From: Candidatus Thiomargarita nelsonii
GTDB taxonomy: Bacteria; Pseudomonadota; Gammaproteobacteria; Beggiatoales; Beggiatoaceae
Assembly (NCBI GenBank): GCA_000785145.2
Contig: JSZA02000060.1
Span: forward strand, 1 to 43,305
DNA: 43,305 bases
Reading direction: 5' to 3'
Numbering within the stretch: the first letter of the stretch is position 1; every line of letters begins with the position of its first letter. The notes beneath the pieces are model-generated. The model was not told the origin of the DNA. It saw nothing but the letters and a program-made list of their open reading frames with translations, and did no database searches. Both the position numbers and the translations under genes were made by a program. Shown in pieces: positions 16,638-24,616 of the stretch.

Positions 16638-17726
16638 TTAAGAATTCCACAATCGTTTTTTGAGTATCCGAATTTTTTTAGAATACCATGACAATTGCAA
16701 TAATTTTAAGATAAACTTTGGGGAAATTAATGATGCCCTCAATGCACTTAACAAATAGATTTTAAAATCCAGTATATTCGCAAACCATTGATGATTTTTC
16801 CGATCTTGAAAACGACGATAATTTTTTGTTGTTGACTTAGAAAGTGGTATAGCGTCAGGCATAGGTTGCGCTAAAAGATAATGTGCCATTGCAACATAGT
16901 TATGAAATATCTTGGTTTTGCCATGTAATTTAAAAGAAATTGCCAATTTTTGCCAGTCCAATTCTTCCTCTAAAGACTGTCTAAGCATCGCAAATTCGTA
17001 AAGTTGCCTTAAAGAGATTGTTGCTTTTCTATAATGTCTATCCTCAAGGTATGTGTGTACGATATTGTGTTGGATTCGGTGATGAGGAGAGGGTAATTTT
17101 ACACGGGCATTATGAAATTGAAATGACATGGCATCGTGCCAAACGTCTTTTGCGGGTAACAACTTAGGAACGCGGCTAAAAAGACGCCGATGTAAATCTA
17201 CAGCAGCGGGTTCACCATCACAAACAAGAGAGGTATAGTGATGATGAATTTTAGTAAATGTACAATTCGTGTCATGCACTCTATAACCCATTTTTTCTAA
17301 AATTGCTACAGAATCCATCAACTTGTTTTCAGGCACAAGTAAATCAATATCCCCTGTCATGCGGATACCTACATCTTCATAAATCCCCGTCGCTAAACTG
17401 GCAACTCCTTTCATGAATAGTGGTTCAATGCCTACCTGATTGAGTTGCGTTGCTATACTATGCAATTGTGCAAGAATTCTTTGATTTCTGTCTCGGTTAG
17501 CCGCTAAAATAGTTTCAAAATAAGGAATCAAGCCATCATTTGGCAGTGCATTTAATAAGCCCTTTTTAGATAATGACCAATATAGTGCCTGTGTCACCCA
17601 GTATTGACTAGATACTTTGACAAGCTTTTCCCACGCAACTTGTTGAAATTGTTTACGGAGAGATTCACTATTGTCTTCAAAGGCGAGGCAACGGCAGATT
17701 AATAAAAAAGTGTTTAAATCGTTCAT
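16638..17726 (-). CDS. Nucleotidyltransferase family protein (NTP_transf_5/DUF2204 type)
   Basis: The 362-aa protein has the nucleotidyltransferase active-site pattern in GIRMTGDIDLLVPENKL (about residues 121-138), preceded by LFMKGVASLATGIY, and a mainly helical C-terminal part. Proteins of this family sit beside HprK-like kinases and PqqD proteins in lasso-peptide-like and so-called HPr-rel-A clusters, with unknown chemistry. Here the ATG at 17726 overlaps the stop of the HprK-like gene (ATGA), so the two are translationally coupled. The C-terminal 40 residues are very basic (KKIRILKKRLW). The next gene starts 22 bases downstream. I assign the fold with confidence; the substrate, whether a nucleotide-activated sugar or a peptide/protein, is unknown. 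Confidence 0.75.
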   Translation of the reverse strand: MNDLNTFLLICRCLAFEDNSESLRKQFQQVAWEKLVKVSSQYWVTQALYWSLSKKGLLNALPNDGLIPYFETILAANRDRNQRILAQLHSIATQLNQVGIEPLFMKGVASLATGIYEDVGIRMTGDIDLLVPENKLMDSVAILEKMGYRVHDTNCTFTKIHHHYTSLVCDGEPAAVDLHRRLFSRVPKLLPAKDVWHDAMSFQFHNARVKLPSPHHRIQHNIVHTYLEDRHYRKATISLRQLYEFAMLRQSLEEELDWQKLAISFKLHGKTKIFHNYVAMAHYLLAQPMPDAIPLSKSTTKNYRRFQDRKNHQWFANILDFKIYLLSALRASLISPKFILKLLQLSWYSKKIRILKKRLWNS

Positions 17727-18871
17727 GTTGAAAGTAATGTTCGTATTTTTTGTACAGCCGGCTCAAGTTCACTGTAATAAAATGAAAAGCAGGGAATATT
17801 ATTGAGCCAAGCCAAAAACTCTGACACAATGTCATTTTTTATGGGATTCCCTAACCACACTTCATTTTTAATTAATCGTTGAAGTGATTCAATTTTAGAA
17901 ATAGGTTCCAATGTAGCCCTTTGTCCAGCTTGATACTGTGGAAATACCAGTGCGCTTACTGGCAAATGATTGGTGGTTTTTATATATCGTGATGGATTTA
18001 GATAACGCACTTGACGATTACCCTTATTATAAACGAGTAACTTATTTAATTCTGGATAGTGGCTATCCAATAGCTGCCAACTGCCTTTTTTAATACTCAA
18101 GCTGGTGGGTAACGGGGTAATTTGATGACTACCACGCTTTATTGGCACCATATCATCACTTAAATAACTAAAGCCCGCTTTCAACAAAGCAGCACTCAAG
18201 GTCGTTTTTCCATATCCAGAGGGTGCTGGCATCACAACAGCCTTTTGTCCATAAGCCACTGCCATTGCGTGTATCATGGCAAGCCATTCTGTGTCTGGAT
18301 AGCTCAGTTTTAAGATTTCCTGAATTAAATGTCCTTTTACATTTATAAATGATGAATCACAAAACAATTCTTCACCGTTTGCTAATAAAATATGTTTGCC
18401 TGCTATCCGGATTAATTCAAAGTGTCTTAATGGTTGTTTATTATGTACTTCAAGATGTGCAAACAGACAATGTATATGATTAGCCAATACATTCTTATCT
18501 TTAAAACGCAAACTAAATGGCGTATTTGCAAGTAAATAGGTTCTTTGCGTATTGAATGATTGTGTAGATACGATTGTGTTATCTTTTGGTGTTAAAGGCG
18601 TTTTATTTTCGGTTCTATTTGCCAATAGCCCATAACTACGCCAATTTTCACGTAATATTTCAAGATCGTTTTCGGCAACTGATTGTGGAATTCCATAAAA
18701 ATCCGCCATTTTTTGGATGATTTGTTTATCACTATACCTTTGAGAATACCATTTCCAAACTAATTGCGCTGATGAATTTAAAACCAATAGTTGGTTAGTT
18801 GCATGGTTTAATAAAACCAGATTATCTGCAAAAACGTATTCACTTATTTTAAAGGTGGTTAAGACGTTCAT
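17723..18871 (-). CDS. PqqD-like domain plus HPr kinase-related protein
   Basis: The 382-aa protein has an N-terminal PqqD-like wing (residues 1-85: VLLNHATNQLLVLNSSAQLVWKWY..., LEILRENWRSYGLL). An HprK/P-like kinase domain follows, with the P-loop MPAPSGYGKTTLSAALL at about residues 212-228 and then GFSYLSDDMVPIK, where the two aspartates fit the HprK catalytic segment. It lacks the regulatory N-terminal domain of true HPr kinase. Relatives in lasso peptide clusters phosphorylate the C-terminal serine of the peptide. The 58-aa peptide in this run ends in three serines. The gene appears to be the first of the minus-strand run. No good Shine-Dalgarno sequence lies before the ATG. Confidence 0.75.
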   Translation of the reverse strand: MNVLTTFKISEYVFADNLVLLNHATNQLLVLNSSAQLVWKWYSQRYSDKQIIQKMADFYGIPQSVAENDLEILRENWRSYGLLANRTENKTPLTPKDNTIVSTQSFNTQRTYLLANTPFSLRFKDKNVLANHIHCLFAHLEVHNKQPLRHFELIRIAGKHILLANGEELFCDSSFINVKGHLIQEILKLSYPDTEWLAMIHAMAVAYGQKAVVMPAPSGYGKTTLSAALLKAGFSYLSDDMVPIKRGSHQITPLPTSLSIKKGSWQLLDSHYPELNKLLVYNKGNRQVRYLNPSRYIKTTNHLPVSALVFPQYQAGQRATLEPISKIESLQRLIKNEVWLGNPIKNDIVSEFLAWLNNIPCFSFYYSELEPAVQKIRTLLST

Positions 18872-18943
18872 TTATGTTTTAGGTTTTATTTACGTGCTTC
18901 ATCCTGTCATTGTATAGGTTTATGAGCGTCGCACTCAAGCGCC

Positions 18944-18962
18944 CAATGCCATTAAGTTAAGC
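18944..18962. repeat. Solo end of the CAATGCCATT element
   Basis: CAATGCCATTAAGTTAAGC, identical over 18 bases to the reverse complement of the right end of the element at 3129-3198. No matching second end or target duplication was found nearby. It lies directly beside the truncated end of the RmlD-like remnant. Confidence 0.6.
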
Positions 18963-18982
18963 TTAACATCTTAATTTTACAA

Positions 18983-19405
18983 TTAAGTTTTATCAAATCC
19001 CCAAACGTCAGCCAATTCTAAACCAAACTCAAACCGGCAGAGTCGTGTTGGACCACAAATATGATAAACTCCTTGTAATTCATCCCGGCTCGCCAGTTCT
19101 AATAAGATGGCACATAAATTCTTAATATAGATAGGCATCCTATATTCATCTACAAACAAGTTCACTTGATTTCCCTGTCTCAACTGCTTAATCATGGTTT
19201 CTGTAAAGACTTGAGATGAATTGACACTCCACCCATAAATGATGGCAGATCGTATTATGCAATAATTAGAACTGATTTTCAAGACAAAATTTTCGGCTTC
19301 TAACTTAGTTTTGCCATAATAACATAATGGGGTTGGGACATCGTTTTCTGAATAAAAACTTTTATCTCCTTGAAAAACAAGATCAGTGGAGATGAAAATA
19401 ATCAT
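18983..19405 (-). pseudogene. Truncated RmlD-like NAD(P)-dependent sugar reductase fragment
   Basis: The 140-aa open stretch matches the middle of extended short-chain dehydrogenases of the RmlD/dTDP-4-dehydrorhamnose reductase type: IIFISTDLVFQG (S-T-D strand), then YYGKTKLEAENFV with the catalytic Y-x3-K, IIRSAIIYGW, and YHICGP. The N-terminal Rossmann part with G-x2-G-x2-G is missing, and the C-terminal end stops after ELADVWGFDKT, short of the family length of about 290 residues. Both ends run into repeat-rich DNA. It may be left over from a nucleotide-sugar gene once linked to the glycan cluster. The isolated ATG at 19405 has no ribosome-binding site. Confidence 0.7.
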
Positions 19406-19596
19406 GGCCTAAAAATCATATCACAAAAATCACAGATCAAACGCTCTACCTATCCGACGCATATAAACTTGCTTTTGTCGGGATGACAGTTTAGCTTTAT
19501 TACAAGCTATTGTCATTGAGTACGAGGAGAAATCTTGTCAGTTTAGCATTAAGAGCCCTCGTCGGGATACTGTAAGTCACGGAAAGTTAATAGTTA

Positions 19597-19780
19597 GGAA
19601 CGTGCATGAAATAACTTAGTCAACTTCAAAACCAGACCTGGCAGGTTAAAAACAAAACCTGCCAGTTTGAGGTCAAATACCGACCTGGTTACGCTTTTGA
19701 CCTGCCAGGTTTGGTTTTAACCTGGCAGGTCTTGTTTTGACTTTTGTTTTGACTTAAAGAAGTTATTTTATGCACGTTCC
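19597..19780. mobile_element. 184-bp MITE with GGAACGTGCAT ends and internal CCTGCCAGGT repeats
   Basis: The left end GGAACGTGCATGAAATAACTT is the inverted counterpart of the right end AAGTTATTTTATGCACGTTCC, with one mismatch in 21. TTA flanks both ends (19594-19596 and 19781-19783), a possible target duplication. The interior carries four or more copies of CCTGCCAGGT or its complement, so the whole unit can fold. No open reading frame is present, so any transposase would act in trans. Confidence 0.75.
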
Positions 19781-20062
19781 TTAATGAATGAGTGACACAT
19801 TTTTAGTATCAATTTTCAAAGAAAATTATTGCAAATTAAAATCGCAGGATCATCGTCAAAAAAATTTATATATAGTCGTGTGCTATCCATTAATCGCTAT
19901 TTGCTATTTTAAACGCGAATTGAGGATCGAATTAATTTTGTCTTTTATTATATATAGTAGTAAGAAATAATGATAGCTTTCTGGCTAGAGCCATAATACA
20001 ATATATTTTTTATTTCAATGACCTTATGTCTAACGAAATCCTGCCGCTCGTAGTTTATGGTT

Positions 20063-20080
20063 CAATGCCATTAAGTTAAG
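20063..20080. repeat. Solo end of the CAATGCCATT element
   Basis: CAATGCCATTAAGTTAAG, the same 18 bases and orientation as at 18944. Confidence 0.6.
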
Positions 20081-20205
20081 AGATATGAAAACGTCTTTGT
20101 GCTTAACTAAATATACCAGAAATATCAAGGACGACATGACATTTTTCTCCATAAAGTGTAAAATAATCCATTCTATCAGCAAAACGGTAAACACAGGAAA
20201 TCATC

Positions 20206-21926
20206 ATGTCTCATCAAATACCTCTTGGATTGTCCGACTTCAAAAAACTCCGTGAAAACGACTCCTACTACGTGGACAAAAGTTTATTTATAAAAGAAGT
20301 CATCAACCGTCCCACGGAAGTCTTGTTACTCCCCCGTCCCCGTCGTTTTGGCAAAACCTTAAATCTCTCCATGCTCCGCTATTTTTTTGAAAAACGAGAA
20401 GAGAGTTTGGCTCATCTGTTTAAGGGACTGTTCATTGAACAAGACACAGACGTGATGCAGCATCAAGGGCAATATCCAGTCATTTTTCTGAGCTTCAAGG
20501 ATTGTAAGTCCGGCGGAAAAATGTTTTGACCAGATTCGCGGTTTGTTAAATGGGTTGTATCTGGAATACAAAGCAGTCCTTTATGAAGAACTTGTTTCTG
20601 AAGAACAACAGGATTATGACAAAATCACTGAAAAACGGGGAAATTTTGTCGATTTGGAAAACGCCTTAAAATTTCTAATGCGGTGGATTCACCGACAAAC
20701 CGGAAAACGGGTGATTGTCTTACTTGACGAATATGATACGCCCATCCATGCTGGGCATGAATATGGATATTATGAAGAAATTGTTGTCTTTATGCGAAAT
20801 TTGCTCAGTGGGGCACTCAAGGATAATGTTGATCTTGAAAAAGGTGTAGTCACCGGGATTTTGCGGATTGCTAAAGAGTCTATTTTTTCGGGATTGAATA
20901 ATCTGGATGTGTTGCCTCTGCTGCGTCCTGAATTTCAAGATTGCTTTGGGTTCACAGAAACCGAACTCAAACAATTGAGTGAAGATTTTTCTCTGACTGA
21001 CAAGCAATTGGCGGCTTTGAAAGCTTGGTACAATGGTTATTTATTTGGGGATCGAGTGATTTATAATCCTTGGTCCGTGCTGAATTTTATAGCGAGTAGC
21101 GATAGGTTTCCTCGTCCTTACTGGATTAATACGAGCAGTAATGCCTTGTTGCGTGATTTAGTCACACACACTGAGCCGGGATTTCAAACTCAAATTGAAT
21201 CTTTGTTGGTTGGTGACTCCATACAAACGCCTCTGAATGAAAACATTGTTCTGCGCGATTTAACAATGCGCGATGAACAAGATATTTGGAGTCTGTTGGT
21301 TTTCAGCGGATATCTTAAATCAGAGAGTTTCCGAGGCAAAAGTTTTGTTGCACAAAACTTTTGCCTCGGAAGGATTTTCAGAAGATGAGTTGATTTATGA
21401 TCTCACCATTCCCAACCGGGAAGTGCGCTCGTTTTATCGCCAGACGATTCGACTCTGGATTCAAAAAACGGTGGGTAGCCAGCGCTTACGGGATTTATTG
21501 GATTCTCTGACGCAAGCAGATTGGAAAAGATTCGGTAAGCGATTAGAAGAAATGGTTTTATCCGTTTTGAGTTACCATGACACAGCAGGCGATGCGCCGG
21601 AACAGGTTTATCATGCTTTTGTTTTGGGATTATTAACGCATTTGAGTGATCGTTACATTGTCCGTTCTAATCGGGAATCGGGATATGGTCGTTATGATGT
21701 CTTGATGATCCCGCGTCAGCTTGACGAGTCCGGTTTTGTTTTTGAATTTAAAAAAATTGATCGACCAGATGAGAAGACTGTAAAAGAGGCCATGCAAAGT
21801 GCCTTGCAGCAGATAAAGGTGAAGCAATACGCTGTCGAATTGCAGGCACAGGGCGTTAAACGTATCTGGGGGATTGGGGTGGTGGTTGATGGTAAACAGG
21901 TTTGGGTGGAGACTGTGCAACTCTGA
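20206..21926 (+). pseudogene. AAA-ATPase-like / PD-(D/E)XK nuclease-like gene, first tandem copy, broken
   Basis: It is nearly identical to the intact gene at 22074-23765 but open in three pieces: 20206-20529, 20543-21388 and 21273-21926. Two lesions explain this. Near 20505-20545 the sequence diverges and shifts frame (AAGGATTGTAAGTCCGGCGG instead of AAAAATTGCAAGGAAACGAC). At 21329-21371 a 43-base perfect palindrome is inserted. Walker A (RPRRFGKTLNLSM), Walker B (VIVLLDEYDTP) and the nuclease signature (GRYDVLMIP...FVFEFKK) are each still readable. The 48 bases before the ATG match those of the second copy, so promoter and leader were duplicated as well. Confidence 0.85.
21329..21371. repeat. 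43-base perfect palindrome inserted in the first AAA/PD-(D/E)XK copy
   Basis: TTCCGAGGCAAAAGTTTTGT, then TGC, then the exact reverse complement of the first 20 bases. The second copy lacks it and has GTGTC at this site. The length (43) shifts the frame. The RNA would form a 20-bp hairpin with a 3-base loop. Confidence 0.9.
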
Positions 21927-21954
21927 GGGCAACCACTAGGGTGTTGCCCCTACA
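21927..21954. repeat. GGGCAACC..GGTTGCCC-type dispersed repeat
   Basis: GGGCAACCACTAGGGTGTTG followed by CCCCTAC immediately after the stop of the first AAA/PD-(D/E)XK copy; same family as 1-59 and 39311-39410. Confidence 0.6.
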
Positions 21955-21980
21955 AAACATCACGTCTGCTGTAATTTATA

Positions 21981-22011
21981 GAAATCCTATTATATTAAAA
22001 AATAGGATTTC
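21981..22011. repeat. GAAATCCTATTT palindrome, copy 2 (terminator-like)
   Basis: GAAATCCTATT..AAAAAATAGGATTTC followed by TTTT, between the two tandem gene copies. The run of T makes it a reasonable plus-strand terminator. Confidence 0.7.
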
Positions 22012-22073
22012 TTTTAATAATTAGTGTAAAATAACCCATTCTATCAGCAAAACGGTAAACACAGGAAATCATC

Positions 22074-23765
22074 ATGTCTCATCAAATACCTCTTGGATTG
22101 TCCGACTTCAAAAAACTCCGTGAAAACGACTCCTACTACGTGGACAAAAGTTTATTTATAAAAGAAGTCATCAACCGTCCCACGGAAGTCTTGTTACTCC
22201 CCCGTCCCCGTCGTTTTGGCAAAACATTAAATCTCTCCATGCTCCGCTATTTTTTTGAAAAACGAGAAGAGAGTTTGGCTCATCTGTTTAAGGGACTGTT
22301 CATTGAACAAGACACAGACGCGATGCAGCATCAAGGGCAATATCCTGTCATTTTTCTGACCTTTAAAAATTGCAAGGAAACGACGGCGGAACAATGTCTT
22401 TACCTGATTCGCCGCCAGTTAAAAAAGTTGTATCTGGAATACAAAACTCTCCTTTATGAAAAACTCGTTTCTGAAGAGCAACAGGATTATGACAAAATCA
22501 CTGAAGAAGGCGGAAAGCTTGGAAACTGGGAAGATGCGTTAAGCTTTCTAATGCAGATTATTCACCGACAAACCGGAAAACGGGTGATTGTCTTGCTTGA
22601 CGAATATGATACGCCCATCCATGCTGGGCATGAATATGGATATTATGAGGAAATTGTTGTCTTTATGCGAAATTTGCTCAGTGGGGCACTCAAGGATAAT
22701 GTTGATCTCGAAAAAGGTGTACTCACAGGGATTTTGCGGATTGCTAAAGAGTCTATTTTTTCGGGATTGAATAATCTGGATGTGTTGCCTCTGCTGCGTC
22801 CTGAATTTCAAGATTGCTTTGGGTTCACAGAAACCGAACTCAAACAATTGAGTGAAGATTTTTCTCTGACTGACAAGCAATTGGCGGCTTTGAAAGCTTG
22901 GTACAATGGTTATTTATTTGGGGATCGAGTGATTTATAATCCTTGGTCCGTGCTGAATTTTATAGCGAGTAGCGATAGGTTTCCTCGTCCTTACTGGATT
23001 AATACGAGCAGTAATGCCTTGTTGCGTGATTTAGTCACACACACTGAGCCGGGATTTCAAACTCAAATTGAATCTTTGTTGGTTGGTGACTCCATACAAA
23101 CGCCTCTGAATGAAAACATTGTTCTGCGCGATTTAACAATGCGCGATGAACAAGATATTTGGAGTTTGTTGGTTTTCAGCGGTTATCTTAAATCGGAGAG
23201 TGTCGGATTTTCAGAAGATGAGTTGATTTATGATCTCACCATTCCCAACCGGGAAGTGCGCTCGTTTTATCGCCAGACGATTCGACTCTGGATTCAAAAA
23301 ACGGTGGGTAGCCAGCGCTTACGGGATTTATTGCATTCTCTGACGCAAGCCGATTGGAAAAGATTCGGTAAGCGATTAGAAGAAATGGTTTTATCCGTTT
23401 TGAGTTACCATGACACAGCAGGCGATGCGCCGGAACAGGTTTATCATGCTTTTGTTTTGGGTTTATTGACGCATTTGAGTGATCGTTACATTGTCCGTTC
23501 TAATCGGGAATCGGGATATGGTCGTTATGATGTTTTGATGATCCCGCGTCAGCTTGACGAGCCCGGATTTGTTTTTGAATTTAAAAAAATTGATCGACCC
23601 GATGAGAAGACTGTAAAAGATGCCATGCAAAGTGCCTTGCAGCAGATAAAGGTGAAGCAATACGCTGTCGAATTGCAGGAACAGGGCGTTAAACGTATCT
23701 GGGGGATTGGGGTGGTGGTTGATGGTAAACAGGTTTGGGTGGAGAGTGTGCAACTCTCCGACTAG
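22074..23765 (+). CDS. AAA-ATPase-like protein with C-terminal PD-(D/E)XK nuclease-like domain
   Basis: The 563-aa protein has the AAA-ATPase_like (PF09820-type) N-terminus, MSHQIPLGLSDFKKLRENDS, with Walker A RPRRFGKTLNLSMLRYFF (about residues 42-59) and Walker B VIVLLDEYDTPIHAG near residue 176. The C-terminal PDDEXK_9 (DUF1703-type) part contains GRYDVLMIPRQLDEPGFVFEFKK (about residues 483-505), where D, E and K form the nuclease signature. AGGAAA lies 7 bases before the ATG. These proteins are strongly expanded in large sulfur bacteria and some Bacteroidetes. Their role is unknown; mobile-element or defence functions have been suggested. It is the intact member of a tandem duplication (first copy 20206-21926) with the leader also duplicated. 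Confidence 0.85.
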   Translation: MSHQIPLGLSDFKKLRENDSYYVDKSLFIKEVINRPTEVLLLPRPRRFGKTLNLSMLRYFFEKREESLAHLFKGLFIEQDTDAMQHQGQYPVIFLTFKNCKETTAEQCLYLIRRQLKKLYLEYKTLLYEKLVSEEQQDYDKITEEGGKLGNWEDALSFLMQIIHRQTGKRVIVLLDEYDTPIHAGHEYGYYEEIVVFMRNLLSGALKDNVDLEKGVLTGILRIAKESIFSGLNNLDVLPLLRPEFQDCFGFTETELKQLSEDFSLTDKQLAALKAWYNGYLFGDRVIYNPWSVLNFIASSDRFPRPYWINTSSNALLRDLVTHTEPGFQTQIESLLVGDSIQTPLNENIVLRDLTMRDEQDIWSLLVFSGYLKSESVGFSEDELIYDLTIPNREVRSFYRQTIRLWIQKTVGSQRLRDLLHSLTQADWKRFGKRLEEMVLSVLSYHDTAGDAPEQVYHAFVLGLLTHLSDRYIVRSNRESGYGRYDVLMIPRQLDEPGFVFEFKKIDRPDEKTVKDAMQSALQQIKVKQYAVELQEQGVKRIWGIGVVVDGKQVWVESVQLSD

Positions 23766-23770
23766 TACGC

Positions 23771-23901
23771 TGTCATATATGTTATTAGTGTTGGAGTACA
23801 AAGCTTTAGCTTTGTACTGTCATATATGTTATTAGTGTTGGAGTACAAAGCTTTAGCTTTGTACTGTCTGACAAAGCTAAAGCTTTGTACTCCAATAACT
23901 T
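23771..23901. repeat. Tandem 47-base repeat carrying GGAGTACAAAGCTTTAGCTTTGTACT palindromes
   Basis: A 47-base unit beginning TGTCATATATGTTATTAGTG occurs at 23771-23817 and again at 23818-23864. Each ends in the palindrome GTACAAAGCTTTAGCTTTGTAC. A third, inverted partial copy (ACAAAGCTAAAGCTTTGTAC and TCCAATAAC) follows at 23871-23899. Confidence 0.85.
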
Positions 23902-23930
23902 AAGTGCATAGACAGAAATTTTCGGGTAAA

Positions 23931-23962
23931 AAAAATCCTATTTCTTGAAGAAATAGGATTTT
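23931..23962. terminator. GAAATCCTATTT-type palindrome, copy 3, between convergent genes
   Basis: AAAAATCCTATTTCTT-GAAGAAATAGGATTTTT sits between the end of the plus-strand AAA/PD-(D/E)XK gene and the minus-strand cytochrome d1 fragment. A-rich and T-rich flanks on the two sides suit a bidirectional terminator. Confidence 0.65.
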
Positions 23963-23969
23963 TAAGATT

Positions 23970-24455
23970 TCATTCTAACCCAATCGTCACCATTTTGGGG
24001 CGAGCATGAGAGAAGATACCCGCCGGTACTTCTAATGAAACCTCTTTCACCTTTTTCAAAGTTTGAGAATCGTAGATCACAACCTTGTTACCAGCATAGC
24101 CGGCACTCACATAAAGATATTTGCCAGTGTATTCGGGAAAATGAGAATGTCCACCGACAGTGATTGTCTTCACAACTTTCAAGCTCTCTTTATCAATAAA
24201 CTGAATTTTGTCAGCATTTGCACCACTAATGATATCAACAACCACATAAGGTGCTTGGGGATGAGCCGCTGGTGATTCTGTACCATCTTTGGTTAAAAAG
24301 GCATCGTGTAGATGACGACCTACATTTTTGATCTGAGTGACAGGCATTCCACTTTTATCAAGTGAGACAATCCACACCTGCCCCGCTTTTTCCAGAGCAA
24401 TAGCAAAATAGCGTTCGCTGTTCAGTCCTGGACCAATATAACCTCCACGATCCAT
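23970..24455 (-). pseudogene. Shrunken copy of the cytochrome c-d1 gene, three internal deletions
   Basis: Bases 23969-24526 match 29120-30807 but lack three blocks. Relative to the full gene these are about 29437-29688 (252 bases), 29815-30489 (675 bases) and 30550-30757 (208 bases, including start codon, signal peptide and the CATCHG heme site). The first two joints lie at 4-base microhomologies (ACCA, ATAG), and both deletions are multiples of three, so a 161-codon frame stays open (MDRGGYIGPGLNSERY joined to FAIALEKAG, then DAFLTKDG joined to TESPAAHP). Without signal peptide, heme c site or most of the propeller it cannot be a working enzyme. Confidence 0.9.
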
Positions 24456-24493
24456 ACCATGACAAGTGGCAAGAAAAATTAAGTTATGTTTTG

Positions 24494-24526
24494 GAGTCGG
24501 CCAGATTTATCTTGGACGAGTCCGCG
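24494..24526. repeat. GGAGTCCAA palindrome, copy 2
   Basis: GGAGTCGGCCAGATTTATCT followed by TGGACGAGTC, a variant of the repeat before the LRR gene at 30778; it came along with the duplicated cytochrome d1 locus. Confidence 0.65.
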
Positions 24527-24616
24527 TAAGGCTGACATTGAGTGATTTAGGGGGTTGTATTTTTTGCCATTTTAGGAGTATGATCAATAAACTTGTATAA
24601 ATAATTGACTATTATT

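Larger units (their letters stand above)
19406..20205. other. Intergenic region without genes
   Basis: No credible coding sequence. It holds the 184-bp MITE (19597-19780), two copies of a GTCGGGAT motif at about 19478 and 19562, an AT-rich stretch around 19784-20040, a solo element end at 20063-20080 and the leader of the AAA/PD-(D/E)XK gene from 20157. Confidence 0.6.

Noticed and set aside
4669..18871. Complete lasso peptide cluster
   Set aside because: PqqD, HprK-like kinase and nucleotidyltransferase are present, but there is no transglutaminase-like B2 protease and no asparagine-synthetase-like macrolactam cyclase, so a lasso product is not supported.
24605..24616. TTG at 24605 as start of the ATPase
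   Set aside because: The ATG four codons later gives the usual MKI start; the extra residues MTII have no support and no Shine-Dalgarno is present.
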